From contig NZ_QLMJ01000017.1 in the NCBI RefSeq assembly GCF_003259845.1, positions 124,001 through 188,000 on the forward strand: 64,000 nucleotides of DNA, read 5' to 3'. Source of the stretch: Actinoplanes lutulentus (GTDB lineage Bacteria > Actinomycetota > Actinomycetes > Mycobacteriales > Micromonosporaceae). Each line of letters starts with the position of its first letter. Positions within the stretch are counted from its first letter, which is position 1. Position numbers and translations under genes: made by a program. A model generated the notes under the pieces. It saw nothing but the letters and a program-made list of their open reading frames with translations, had not been told where the DNA came from and searched no databases. This document shows positions 15,469 through 24,060 of this stretch, piece after piece.

Positions 15469-16467
15469 ATGAAGCGGCTAGCCATGCTCTCCGCCCTCAC
15501 CCTCATCGCCCTGCCCCTGCCCGCCCACGCGGCCGGCACGGACACCGCATTCGGCGTCATCTCCTCGACTCAGGGCCCAAGCGAACCCGACACCTGGCAG
15601 AATTTCGTACGCCTCTACGACATCCAGCGCGAGCGATACCAGAGCCCCATCGGGATCCGGCTGTTCAGCGGCGGCAGACTGCCCCTGCCCGGCGAGCCCT
15701 CGATGGTCGGCCGGCTGCTCGACTGGGCGATCCGCAAGCACCCCGAGGAAATCATCACGATCTCCCACCGGGTCCGTGACGACGCCCGGCTGCGCCAGTT
15801 CCTGGACGTGGTGAAGGATCGCGGGATCCGCGTCTCGGTCATCTACTTCCACGAGGCGCAGGCGGCCTGGTTCAAACACCGCGACCGGGCCGCCGAGCCT
15901 TCGGCGTACCAGGCCGCCTATCGCAAGTACCGGGACATCATCGACCGTCACCCCGCGCACGCCCAGGTCACCCTGGAGAAGAACCTGATGTGGTACTGGC
16001 AGCGGTTCAACACCAGCGAGTTCCCCACCAGCGACTGGCGACGGTACGTGGGCACCAACGACCCGGCCGACCTGCTGTCCTGGGACACGTACACCTTCCC
16101 CGGTGTCCCGCCGAGGATCGAGAGTTACTCCACGCCGGACGAGTTCTTCCGCTACGCCCGCGACGCCTGGCGCGAGTTCCGCATGCAGTGGGGCGTCGGC
16201 GAGATCGGCTCCACCGTGCAGGACGGCACCGACGCCGATCGGGCATGGGACCCCGACGGCAAAAAATTCACTTCTTGGGTACGCACCATCGCCGCGGCCG
16301 CCGCGAATCCGCAGACGATCGACGGGTCCTATGCCGGAATGCCGCCCGCGAAGTTCGTGAAGTGGTGGTGCGCCCGCGACGCCAAGGACATCGAACTCGG
16401 CCTGGAGCAGGTGCCGTCAGCAGTGGATCTGTACCGGCCCCTGATCCAGGCGTATCCGCTGAAGTAG
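15469..16467 (+). CDS. Secreted TIM-barrel protein, possible glycoside hydrolase (GH26-like)
   Basis: A 332-residue exported protein. Signal peptide is residues 1-22 (MKRLAMLSALTLIALPLPAHA). The mature part opens with a barrel-like strand (DTAFGVISSTQG) and has a YFHEAQ segment, recalling the catalytic HE of GH26 mannanases, then MQWGVGEIGSTV, where a second acid (E in GVGEIG) could act as nucleophile. This is fold-level resemblance only. ATG at 15469 has AAGAGG at the right distance; a GTG three codons earlier is less likely. Probably acts on an extracellular polysaccharide. Confidence 0.6.
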   Translation: MKRLAMLSALTLIALPLPAHAAGTDTAFGVISSTQGPSEPDTWQNFVRLYDIQRERYQSPIGIRLFSGGRLPLPGEPSMVGRLLDWAIRKHPEEIITISHRVRDDARLRQFLDVVKDRGIRVSVIYFHEAQAAWFKHRDRAAEPSAYQAAYRKYRDIIDRHPAHAQVTLEKNLMWYWQRFNTSEFPTSDWRRYVGTNDPADLLSWDTYTFPGVPPRIESYSTPDEFFRYARDAWREFRMQWGVGEIGSTVQDGTDADRAWDPDGKKFTSWVRTIAAAAANPQTIDGSYAGMPPAKFVKWWCARDAKDIELGLEQVPSAVDLYRPLIQAYPLK

Positions 16468-16487
16468 CCGCGTCATCCGGCAGGGAT

Positions 16488-17264
16488 TCAGGCGGCTTTC
16501 CGGACCTTTTCCGACAGCTCCGCCCACAGCGCCGGGCCGGCGCCGATCGTCAGCTCGGTCGAGAAGTCCGCATCCCGGCCCCCGAGGACCACGCCGGCCT
16601 CCCGGGCGATCAGCGCACCGGCGGCGATGTCCCACAGCTTCGTGTCCAGAGCCACGCCACCGTCAAGCCGGCCACAAGCCAGATAGACCAGATTCAGCGC
16701 GGCCGGAAGACGGCGGATGTCCCCGGCGAGCGGCAGCACTTCCCGAATGAGGCGCCCGGCCCGATCCTTCGTCCGAGGATTGGGCTGGAAGCTGACCCCG
16801 ATCAAGGCCTCAGCCAGCGACCCACCACCCGACGCCGAGATCACCTCGCCGTTGAGCAGCGCTCCCCCACCGTCAACAGCGCTGAAGGTCTCCCCGGCGA
16901 CAGGCTCGTGCACCACCGCCATCCGAGCCTCGTCACCCTGATAGAGCGCGATGCACACCGACCAGGGCCCGGTACGGCTGATGTAATTCCGCGTCCCGTC
17001 CAGCGGATCGATGACCCATTTCCAGCCGCTGGCCCCGTCCCGCCCGTGCCCCTCCTCGGCCTGCACCGCGTCATCCGGCCACGCGGCCCGGATCGCATCG
17101 ACGATGAGCTGCTCACTGTCGATATCAACATCGGACACGACATCGTTGGCATGCGCCTTGGGCGCGCCAACCCGCAGAGTGTCACGCCGATCGATCTGCA
17201 ACCGCCCGGCCCGAACCGCCAGCCCGACCGCAAGCTCCCGCGCCGCGCCAAGATCTCTATCCAT
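16488..17264 (-). CDS. Inositol monophosphatase family protein
   Basis: A 258-residue Mg-dependent phosphatase of the IMPase/CysQ superfamily. It has the first metal motif (SDVDIDSEQ), the acidic pair in QAEEGHG, the signature WVIDPLDGTRNYISR, and the C-terminal metal motif LWDIAAGALIAREAG. These cover all metal ligands, so an active enzyme is likely. Substrate may be inositol-1-phosphate, histidinol phosphate or PAP; sequence does not decide. ATG at 17264 is used; a GTG codon directly before it could also start. A G-rich repeat lies upstream. Confidence 0.9.
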   Translation of the reverse strand: MDRDLGAARELAVGLAVRAGRLQIDRRDTLRVGAPKAHANDVVSDVDIDSEQLIVDAIRAAWPDDAVQAEEGHGRDGASGWKWVIDPLDGTRNYISRTGPWSVCIALYQGDEARMAVVHEPVAGETFSAVDGGGALLNGEVISASGGGSLAEALIGVSFQPNPRTKDRAGRLIREVLPLAGDIRRLPAALNLVYLACGRLDGGVALDTKLWDIAAGALIAREAGVVLGGRDADFSTELTIGAGPALWAELSEKVRKAA

Positions 17265-17280
17265 CACACGAACGCTATCG

Positions 17281-17460
17281 GAAGCCCACCGAGCCGCATT
17301 TCGAGCCGCGCCGAGCTGTACCGAGCCGGGCTGGGTTGGGCTGGGCTGGGTTTGGCTGGGTTTGGCCGCTGAGCCGAACAGGCCCGTGCCGTGCTGAGCC
17401 GGGCCGTGCTGAGCAGGGCAGCGCAGGCCCGCGCCGCGCTGAGCTCTCGGTGCGGCGGGG
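17281..17460. repeat. G-rich degenerate repeat region with G-quadruplex motif
   Basis: The gap 17265-17627 (363 bp) has no gene I can support. Its first half is made of degenerate GGGCTG, GGGTTT and CTGAGC units. At 17328-17350 the plus strand has five GGG runs each separated by 2 nt (a sixth at 17358-17360), which fits a strong G-quadruplex. The rest is unremarkable. Confidence 0.8.
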
Positions 17461-17627
17461 CGAGCCGTAGCTCAGACATGCCATCGGGCAGCGAAAACGT
17501 GGCTGGACGACGGCTCGCACCCCCCGGCCGTAGTCCAGACGTCTTATGAGAGTCCGATTACATGGCTGAGCGACGGCTCACCCCGTGCACCGGCCCGCCC
17601 GATCTGTCAGATCGGAGCTGGGCCGCC

Positions 17628-18506
17628 CTATCCGGCGGCCGGCACGCTCTCCTTGCGCCGGGTGACCAGGTAGCCGAAGGCGGCGGCCGTGAAGAACATG
17701 ACGATGCCGTACACCGCCGCCGGGATCGCCATCTCGGTGTTGTTCAGCAGGGTCGGGCTGACCGCGATCGTGATCGCCAGGGTGCTGTTGTGGATGCCGA
17801 TCTCCATGCCGACCGCGATCGACTCGCGCCTGCCGACGCCGGCCAGCCTCGGTGCGCCGTACCCAATGGCCAGGCTCACGACGTTGAAGAGCAGGACCGC
17901 CAGGCCGACAGCGACGAAGTAGGCGGCGACGTTCTCACGTTCTTTGACGACCGTACCCACGATGACCGCGACCAGAACGATGACCGAGAGAATCTTGACC
18001 GGCCGCGCCAGGCGGTCGGCGACCGCCGGGAACCGTGACCGCAACGCCATACCGATGGCGACCGGCACGAGCACGATCGCGAACACCTGCAGCACCTTGT
18101 CGAACTGAAGGCCGATGGACCCGGCGTCGGGCAGGAAGTACCCGGCCGAGAGGTTCACGACGATCGGCAGCGTGACGACCGCGAGCACCGAGTTGACCGC
18201 GGTGAGGGTGACGTTGAGCGCGACGTGCCCACCGAAGAGATGGCTGTACAGGTTGGCCGTGGTCCCGCCGGGTGACGCCGCGAGCAGCATCATGCCGACG
18301 GCGAGCGCGGGCGGCAGATCCAGCGCGACGACAAGTCCGAAACAGAGCACCGGCAGCAACAGCACCTGACAGCCGAGCGCGATCAGAGCCGGCCGCGGAT
18401 AGCTCACGACGCGGCGAAAATCGGCGACGGTCAAACCCAGTCCGAGGCCGAGCATGATGATGCCGAGTGCGACAGGCAACCCGACAGCCGTCAATGGCGA
18501 GTCCAT
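17628..18506 (-). CDS. Bile acid:sodium symporter family transporter
   Basis: A 292-residue integral membrane protein with about nine to ten helices. Family marks are AASPGGTTANLYSHLFGG in the core and EIGIHNSTLAITIA, matching the two conserved crossover regions of SBF/ASBT-like transporters. It would import an organic anion with Na+. Substrate unknown; bacterial members carry diverse acids. No linked regulator. ATG at 18506. Confidence 0.88.
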   Translation of the reverse strand: MDSPLTAVGLPVALGIIMLGLGLGLTVADFRRVVSYPRPALIALGCQVLLLPVLCFGLVVALDLPPALAVGMMLLAASPGGTTANLYSHLFGGHVALNVTLTAVNSVLAVVTLPIVVNLSAGYFLPDAGSIGLQFDKVLQVFAIVLVPVAIGMALRSRFPAVADRLARPVKILSVIVLVAVIVGTVVKERENVAAYFVAVGLAVLLFNVVSLAIGYGAPRLAGVGRRESIAVGMEIGIHNSTLAITIAVSPTLLNNTEMAIPAAVYGIVMFFTAAAFGYLVTRRKESVPAAG

Positions 18507-18600
18507 GCCGCCGGATTCTGCCGGAGCAACCTGAAGCGAGGAATCCTCACTTCAGCCGCTCCCGCCAGATCACCACTCTCAGGTATAGAGACGACGGACA

Positions 18601-18750
18601 ATGCGTGGTCAACAGCCCTCTACGACCTCGCGCGCGGTCCCCACATCCCCGTCGCAGACGCCGAAGGCCGCCAAGATCGAGATGCCGGCCGGCGTCGGCT
18701 TGGACTATCAGTCAGCCCAAGACCTCTGGCGCGCGGCGACGACTGACCCT
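18601..18750 (+). pseudogene. Fragment resembling a PASTA domain
   Basis: A short frame reads a Thr/Ser/Pro/Lys linker and then MPAGVGLDYQSAQDLWRAA, which fits the start of a PASTA repeat (as in small actinobacterial lipoproteins). It breaks off as it runs into the convergent TPR gene. There is no signal peptide or full domain. Probably a remnant; it may be chance. Confidence 0.3.
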
Positions 18751-19226
18751 CACATGGTGTTCAGCTGCTGGGTGACTCGTTCCAGGCCATCTCTGATCAA
18801 CTGCCCGTACTCGTCGTCGCCGAGCGCACCCATCCCCTCCCGCGCCCGCTCCAGATACTCCCGGGCAAGCCCCACCTCACCCAGCTTCCGATAACACTCA
18901 CTGACATTCAGATGCAGCGACGGATACAACCCCGCCACCGTCAACGGCACCCCCGCCTCCCCCACCCGCTCATCGCTGAGCAGGTCAGCCGCCGCCAGCG
19001 CCCGCAGATCCCAGACCAGCTCCTCGCCGGCATCGTCCTGCACGTCAGCCATCGCATGCGCGAGAACACAGACGTGCAACGGATCCCCCAGCTCCCCGCC
19101 GATCTCGTCCCAGACCTCGGCGAACAACACCCGCGCGGCATCACGCGAACCCTGATGGTGGTGCAGCGACACACCCTGACCGATACGCGCGAGCACCTGA
19201 TCGGTGACCATCGGCAGATACTCCAC
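18750..19226 (-). CDS. TPR-like helical protein
   Basis: A 158-residue helical protein with tetratricopeptide-like periodicity (SRDAARVLFAEVWDEIGG; LHLNVSECYRKLGEVGLARE; YLERAREGMGALGDDEYG). No membrane segment. This type is common in actinobacteria as single-gene proteins; it probably binds another protein. The start is taken as GTG at 19226; an ATG five codons in is possible. No operon partner. Confidence 0.7.
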   Translation of the reverse strand: MEYLPMVTDQVLARIGQGVSLHHHQGSRDAARVLFAEVWDEIGGELGDPLHVCVLAHAMADVQDDAGEELVWDLRALAAADLLSDERVGEAGVPLTVAGLYPSLHLNVSECYRKLGEVGLAREYLERAREGMGALGDDEYGQLIRDGLERVTQQLNTM

Positions 19227-19298
19227 CGCTCCTGAGACCGACTCAATGCGTCAGCCGAAATTTCTCGACCCGGCGAACCCTGTGCCGATGATGCGGCC

Positions 19299-19952
19299 GT
19301 GACAGAACAGGCCGACCGCTTCACGCTGACGACCGGCCCCGACGGACGGGGTCTGCTTACCCTGGCGCTCCGCCGCCATCCCCGGGCGAGCGCAGAGGGT
19401 TACGCCCGGGCACAACGCTATTGGGCGTGTGGTCCCTCGGGTGCGCAGCCGCGATGGTTCGCGCTCGACGGACGCCTGAGCGATCTGCAACGTCCCCTCG
19501 ACCACGCCGACGACGCGCGGCAGGCCGTGGAGGCGCACGCCGCCGCACAGGCGTACCTGCCGGGCGTCTCCTGCTCCGGGTGCGGTAACCGTTGCTGGCA
19601 GCCGCTGAACCGGGTAGCCGTGACCCGATACGTCCTGACCGGCGCCACCGGCGTCTGCCTGACCTGCCACGACCCGTCGAGCACCGCCGAGCCCGCCGCC
19701 ACGAAACCCACCCATGCCCCACCGCCTCCGCCTCCCTCGTGGGTGTCACAGCCCGCGCCCGACAGCTGGGCACCCCCACAGGTCGTGGACGCCAGGGTCG
19801 TGGGCGGGGAGGTGACAGTCCGCGTGAACGCGGCGACCGCCGCCATGCTGGTCAACGCCACCGGCGGCGACTCCCACGCGATGTCGACGCTGGTCAACGA
19901 GCTGGTCTCACGCCACTTCGGCACCCGGCGCGCGATAGGCCAGTTCCTCTAG
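19299..19952 (+). CDS. Hypothetical protein with possible zinc-binding cysteines
   Basis: A 217-residue soluble protein. Cys pairs in SCSGCGNRCW (~91-99) and VCLTCHD (~119-124) could bind one zinc. A Pro-rich linker with six Pro in a row follows (~140-160), then a C-terminal segment of ~55 residues (VTVRVNAATAAMLVNATGGD, ending HFGTRRAIGQFL). No named family. It is convergent with nothing and 72 bp downstream of the divergent TPR gene. Confidence 0.6.
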   Translation: MTEQADRFTLTTGPDGRGLLTLALRRHPRASAEGYARAQRYWACGPSGAQPRWFALDGRLSDLQRPLDHADDARQAVEAHAAAQAYLPGVSCSGCGNRCWQPLNRVAVTRYVLTGATGVCLTCHDPSSTAEPAATKPTHAPPPPPPSWVSQPAPDSWAPPQVVDARVVGGEVTVRVNAATAAMLVNATGGDSHAMSTLVNELVSRHFGTRRAIGQFL

Positions 19953-20035
19953 CCGCCCAGCAAACCCTCGACGGCGTCGGCGAGCGCGACCACATCCCGG
20001 TCACCAGCACACGCACCACAGGCAAAACCCTACTT

Positions 20036-20052
20036 GGGTACGCGCAAAGCAC
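20036..20052 (+). promoter_or_regulatory. Shared 17-bp upstream motif, copy 2
   Basis: GGGTACGCGCAAAGCAC, differing by one base from 10020-10036. It includes the TTGGGTACG 9-mer that recurs across the window, and lies 66 bp before the next start codon. Confidence 0.4.
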
Positions 20053-20118
20053 CCCTGTTCGCGGTCAGCGTGACGATCGGGGCGCCGCCACGCGCGGCCG
20101 ATCGTGCAGGGTAGGCGG

Positions 20119-20817
20119 ATGGAGCCTGTCTTCGTCCTCGTGCACAGCCCATCGGTAGGCCCACTGACCTGGGCGCCCACAGCGCAGGCCCTCGAAGCAC
20201 GGGGCGTGACCGCGATAGTCCCGTCCTTGCTGGGGATAGCCGACGCCGCCCCACCGTTCTGGCCGGCGGTCGCCTCGACAGTCGCGACAGCCATCGCCCA
20301 GTTGCCGGAGAACCGACCGGTAGTGATCGTGGCCCACAGCAACGCCGGCCTGTTCGTCCCGGTGATCGTTGACGCGTCCCCACGCCCGGTGGCCGGCTGC
20401 GTGTTCGTGGATGCCGGAATGCCGCCGCCGCACGGCGAGTCCCCGGTGGCCCCGCCCGAGTTCCTCGACTTCCTCCGCTCGAAGGTCGTCGACGACCGCC
20501 TGCCCCAGTGGACCGCGTGGTGGGACGAATCAGACGTAGCCCCGATGTTCCCCGACCCGCAGACCCGGGCCGACGTGTCAGCCGAGCAGCCAAGACTCCC
20601 CCTGGCTTACTACGAGTCCACGATCCCGTCCCCACCCGGCTGGGACGCCCGCCCGTGCGCCTACATCAAGTTCTGCCCGGCCTACGACGACGAGGCAGCC
20701 GAGGCGGAGTCCCGAGGCTGGCCCGTCGCCCACATCCCCGGCGAGCACCTGCACCAGATCGTCGACCCGCACGCCGTAGCCACCCGCATCGCAGCGATGA
20801 CCTCGCGGTTCGCATAG
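20119..20817 (+). CDS. Alpha/beta hydrolase
   Basis: A 232-residue alpha/beta hydrolase. It begins MEPVFVLVHSPSVGPLTWAP and has the nucleophile elbow in VAHSNAGLFVPV, CVFVDAGMPPP, and a late histidine in IPGEHLHQIVDP, completing a likely triad. Shorter than most hydrolases, with a reduced lid. ATG at 20119 is used; it follows GTAGGCGG, possibly a -10 element of a short-leader mRNA. Substrate unknown. Confidence 0.8.
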   Translation: MEPVFVLVHSPSVGPLTWAPTAQALEARGVTAIVPSLLGIADAAPPFWPAVASTVATAIAQLPENRPVVIVAHSNAGLFVPVIVDASPRPVAGCVFVDAGMPPPHGESPVAPPEFLDFLRSKVVDDRLPQWTAWWDESDVAPMFPDPQTRADVSAEQPRLPLAYYESTIPSPPGWDARPCAYIKFCPAYDDEAAEAESRGWPVAHIPGEHLHQIVDPHAVATRIAAMTSRFA

Positions 20818-21148
20818 CTCAACCGCGGACTTTCCGATAGGCCACACCCGCGAGCGGCCACCCGCGAATCCGCGCGCTACCGCCCGCCGCGGACGACGAA
20901 CCGGAACGAAACGAGGTCGCACGCAACGAACCGATCGGCGTGGATGAGACCGCACGCAACCACAACGTGCGACCTCATAACCGCTGCCAGCCCGGCTGCC
21001 CGGTCGGCGGTATCGAGCGCCAGCCACTCCCGTGTCGAGTTTGGGCGCGTATCGCACCCGAAATCGACACACCCCTCCGGCCGCAGAGCTCGGGGGCATC
21101 GATATCGACGGGCGCTGACTATCGTACGAACGAAAAAGGGGTTGAATC
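20818..21148. other. 331-bp intergenic region with long-range inverted repeat
   Basis: No gene supported. It holds GAGGTCGCACG (20913-20923) and its exact inverse CGTGCGACCTC (20966-20976); a degenerate third copy starts near 20945 (GAGACCGCACGCAAC). The same 11-mer also lies at 2197-2207, upstream of the secreted protein gene. The last 30 bp hold a purine-rich ribosome-binding region for the phosphatase gene. Confidence 0.5.
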
Positions 21149-21835
21149 GTGGGTAGGTTGCTTCTGGTTCGGCATGGGCAGGCGTCGTATGGGGCCGCTG
21201 ATTACGACGTGCTGTCGGAGCTCGGTGGGGAGCAGTCCCGGGCGCTCGGCAGGTCGTTCGCTGAGCGTGGCATCCGGCCTGGCCTGGTCCTTTGCGGTGA
21301 GCTGCGACGCCACGAGCAGACCGTCGCGGGGATCCTCGAAGGACTCGGCGCTTCGATTCCGGTGCAGAAGGACCCCGGCTGGGACGAGTTCGACTTTCAC
21401 GGTGTCGTCGAGGTGCACGAGCCCCGTTACCGCGACCTGCTGGCCGACGAACGCGTCTTTCAGGAGCTTTTCGAAGCCGCCACCGGCCGATGGACGTCCG
21501 GCACCTACGACGCTGAGTACACCGAGTCGTTCGCCGCTTTCCACGCCCGCGTCGCCGGCGTGCTGGACCGGGTCGTCGCGCAGCTCCACGACAACGAGCA
21601 CCGGGACGTCGTCGTGGTCAGCTCCGGCGGGCCGATCGCCATGGCCGTCGCGCAGCTGACCTGCGGCGCCAAGGCCGACCCGGTCACCCTCGCGACGGTC
21701 TGGTCGTCGCTGAGCAAGGTCATCGTGAACACCGGCGTCACGAAAATCATCGCCGGATCCAGCGGTCTGTGGATGTCGACCTACAACGAACACACTCATC
21801 TCGAGGGTGATAAACGGATGTTCACATATCGCTGA
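21149..21835 (+). CDS. Histidine phosphatase (phosphoglycerate mutase) family protein
   Basis: A 228-residue member of the histidine phosphatase superfamily. The catalytic RHG is at 8-10 (LLLVRHGQASYG) and a conserved arginine is in ELRRHEQT. The usual second histidine motif (VVSHGG) reads VVVSSGGPIAM here, with Ser in the His place. Related actinobacterial proteins show such a change, but it raises the question of activity. GTG start at 21149 with AAAGGGG upstream. No operon partner. Confidence 0.85.
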   Translation: MGRLLLVRHGQASYGAADYDVLSELGGEQSRALGRSFAERGIRPGLVLCGELRRHEQTVAGILEGLGASIPVQKDPGWDEFDFHGVVEVHEPRYRDLLADERVFQELFEAATGRWTSGTYDAEYTESFAAFHARVAGVLDRVVAQLHDNEHRDVVVVSSGGPIAMAVAQLTCGAKADPVTLATVWSSLSKVIVNTGVTKIIAGSSGLWMSTYNEHTHLEGDKRMFTYR

Positions 21836-21963
21836 CAACTTGCTGGGAACTTCCGGGGACCGGGCGGCGACTACTGCGATGACCTCCCCAATGTCGTGGG
21901 GGTCACACCCCCGGATGCCGGCGCACCCATCGAGCGCCGCCGACACCCCACGAGGACCGCCGA

Positions 21964-23343
21964 ATGGCCGTGACCGAAACCGTTCCTGCGAAAGCCGCGG
22001 AACGCCGCACCGCTCCCACCCGAAGCTTCGGCCCTCTGCTGCTGCGCCTGCACTTCTACGCCGGCATCCTGGTCGCGCCGTTCCTGCTGGTCGCGGCCAC
22101 CACGGGCCTGCTCTTCACGATGGCCCCCACCCTCGACAAGATCGTCTACAGCGCCGAGCTCACGGTCGACGATCCCGGAACCGCGACCCTTCCGCTGGTC
22201 CAGCAGATTGCCGCGGCGCGCGCCGCGCACCCCGACGGCGACCTCACTGGGGTACGCGTGACCGAAGCTGATCGCACCACGCAGGTCGACTTCACGTCCC
22301 CGGAGCTCAGCGCCGAGTCGGAGCTGGTGCACACCGTCTACGTCGACCCGTACACCGCTGAGGTGACCGGCCAGCTGACCACCTGGTGGACGTCGACGCC
22401 GCTGACCACGTGGCTGGACCAGTTCCACCGCGACCTGCACCTCGGCACCACCGGTGAGCTGTACTCCGAACTCGCCGCGAGCTGGCTGTGGATCATCGCG
22501 CTGGGCGGCGTGATCCTCTGGTGGCGCCGCACCCGCAGTGCCCGCCGCATGCTCGCCCCCGAGCTGAAGGCCAAGAAGGGTGTCCGCCGTACCCGCAGCT
22601 GGCACGGCGCCCTCGGTGTCTGGCTGCTGCTCGGCCTGCTGATCATCTCGGCGACCGGGCTGACCTGGTCGGGCTATGCCGGCGCCAACTTCGGTGCGGC
22701 CCTCGACGCGATGGACGGCAACCGGCCCTACGTCGCCACCGAAGCCACCGCCTCGTCCGGCGGTCACCACGGCGGACCCGCGTCCGGCGCCGGCGATCCG
22801 GCCGCCATCGACGCGGTGCTGACCGGCGCCCGCGACGCCGGCCTCGACGGCCCGGTGCAGATCTCGCTGCCCGCCGACGCCGCCAGCACGTGGACGGTCA
22901 CCCAGAACGACAACCTCTGGCCGGTACGCCTCGACAGCGTCGCCCTCGACTCCTCCGGCGCGATCGCCGACCGGGTCGACTTCGCCGACTGGCCGTTCCT
23001 GGCGAAGCTCACCTCGTGGGGCGTCAACGCGCACATGGGCCTGCTGTTCGGCGTCTTCAACCAGCTCATCCTGGCCGCGCTCGCCATCGGCCTGATCACC
23101 GTGATCATCTGGGGTTACCGGATGTGGTGGCAGCGCCGGCCCACCCGCACCGATCGCCGTGCTCCGGTCGGCACCCCGCCGGCCCGTAGCGCCTGGCAGC
23201 AGCTGCCGACCTGGGGCATCGTCGCCGGCGTGCCGGTCGTGTTCGGTCTCGCCTGGGCGCTGCCACTGTTCGGCATCCCCCTCGTGGCGTTCATCGTGAT
23301 CGACGCCATCGTCGGCGCGGTCCGGGGCAGCACCGAGAGCTGA
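21964..23343 (+). CDS. PepSY-associated membrane protein (iron-regulated PiuB-like)
   Basis: A 459-residue PepSY_TM protein. Helix 1 is FYAGILVAPFLLVAATTGLLF (~32-52), with the family's HFYAG opening and a FHRDLHLG-type extracellular loop (QFHRDLHLGTTGELYSEL). Further helices are at ~170, ~218 (LGVWLLLGLLIISATGLTW), ~360 and ~425-455. Family members take part in siderophore reduction or uptake in Gram-positives; I see no iron box upstream. It ends 4 bp before a 15-bp-stem terminator. Confidence 0.87.
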   Translation: MAVTETVPAKAAERRTAPTRSFGPLLLRLHFYAGILVAPFLLVAATTGLLFTMAPTLDKIVYSAELTVDDPGTATLPLVQQIAAARAAHPDGDLTGVRVTEADRTTQVDFTSPELSAESELVHTVYVDPYTAEVTGQLTTWWTSTPLTTWLDQFHRDLHLGTTGELYSELAASWLWIIALGGVILWWRRTRSARRMLAPELKAKKGVRRTRSWHGALGVWLLLGLLIISATGLTWSGYAGANFGAALDAMDGNRPYVATEATASSGGHHGGPASGAGDPAAIDAVLTGARDAGLDGPVQISLPADAASTWTVTQNDNLWPVRLDSVALDSSGAIADRVDFADWPFLAKLTSWGVNAHMGLLFGVFNQLILAALAIGLITVIIWGYRMWWQRRPTRTDRRAPVGTPPARSAWQQLPTWGIVAGVPVVFGLAWALPLFGIPLVAFIVIDAIVGAVRGSTES

Positions 23344-23347
23344 GGAA

Positions 23348-23397
23348 ATCGGACATGCCGGTAGGCGGCTGAGCACCCGTCCACCGGCATGTCCGAT
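23348..23397 (+). terminator. Strong hairpin terminator after PepSY gene
   Basis: ATCGGACATGCCGGT (23348-23362) pairs perfectly with ACCGGCATGTCCGAT (23383-23397): a 15-bp stem with a 20-nt loop. It covers an ATG at 23389 that would otherwise look like the start of the next gene. Confidence 0.85.
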
Positions 23398-23466
23398 CAG
23401 GCGAAGCTTTCCGCTGATCAGGCCAAACAGGTAGCAAATGACCTTTTCGTAACTCACAGTGAAGGT

Positions 23467-24060
23467 GTGAAGCGGACCGCACCGCCACTCAAGCTGCTGC
23501 TCGCCGTCCTGGCCGCCGCCGCGGTGATCGTCGCCCTGTTCGCGGCCGGCGCCACCGCCGAGCAGTACCGGAGTCAGGAACAAGCGGCAGCCGCCGCGGA
23601 CCCGCAGGCCGGGAAAGCACGGCCCACGGCATCAAAGGCCAAGGCGTCAAAAACCCAACGACCGCCCGGCCCGGGTGACCCGGTACGCGACGGCAAGTTC
23701 GAGTTCGTCGTCACCGCCGTCGACTGCTCGCGGACCAGCGTCGGCATTGAGAACCTCGAACGCACCGCCGAGGGCAGGTACTGCGTGGTCTCACTATCCG
23801 TCCGCAATATCGCCGACGAGCCGAAATACCTGATCGGCGCCGCGCAGAAGGCCACCGACACCACCGGCGAGTCATACCGCAACGACGAGCTCACCGCCGT
23901 TTACCTGAACCGCGACACCCGGACGTTCTTCGAGAAGCTCGAACCCGGCGAGAAAGTCACCGGCAAGCTCGTCTTCGACATCCCGAAGAAGGCAAAGCTG
24001 TCCACCCTGGAACTCCACGACTTCCTGCTCTCCGGCGGCGCCACCGTCACCCTCGGCTAG
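23467..24060 (+). CDS. Membrane-anchored DUF4352-type protein
   Basis: A 197-residue protein with an N-terminal anchor (KLLLAVLAAAAVIVALFAAG) and a Lys/Ala/Pro linker. The exported domain follows the DUF4352 pattern (GDPVRDGKFEFVVTAVDC, then YCVVSLSVRNIADEP and FEKLEPGEKVTGKLVFDIP). I start it at GTG 23467, not the in-frame ATG at 23389, because that ATG is in the terminator stem and codons between them have low third-position GC. It overlaps the convergent HxlR gene by 14 bp. Confidence 0.78.
   Translation: MKRTAPPLKLLLAVLAAAAVIVALFAAGATAEQYRSQEQAAAAADPQAGKARPTASKAKASKTQRPPGPGDPVRDGKFEFVVTAVDCSRTSVGIENLERTAEGRYCVVSLSVRNIADEPKYLIGAAQKATDTTGESYRNDELTAVYLNRDTRTFFEKLEPGEKVTGKLVFDIPKKAKLSTLELHDFLLSGGATVTLG

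Noticed and set aside
17264..17520. Small minus-strand frames in the G-rich region
   Set aside because: Low-complexity Ala/Arg/Pro products of the repeat, no ribosome-binding site.
18601..18894. 97-residue plus-strand protein
   Set aside because: Only the first ~50 codons look protein-like (PASTA fragment); the rest is antisense to the TPR gene.
21871..23583. 570-residue minus-strand frame opposite the PepSY gene
   Set aside because: Gly/Arg/Asp-rich shadow of high third-position GC; the plus frame has clear membrane helices and family motifs.
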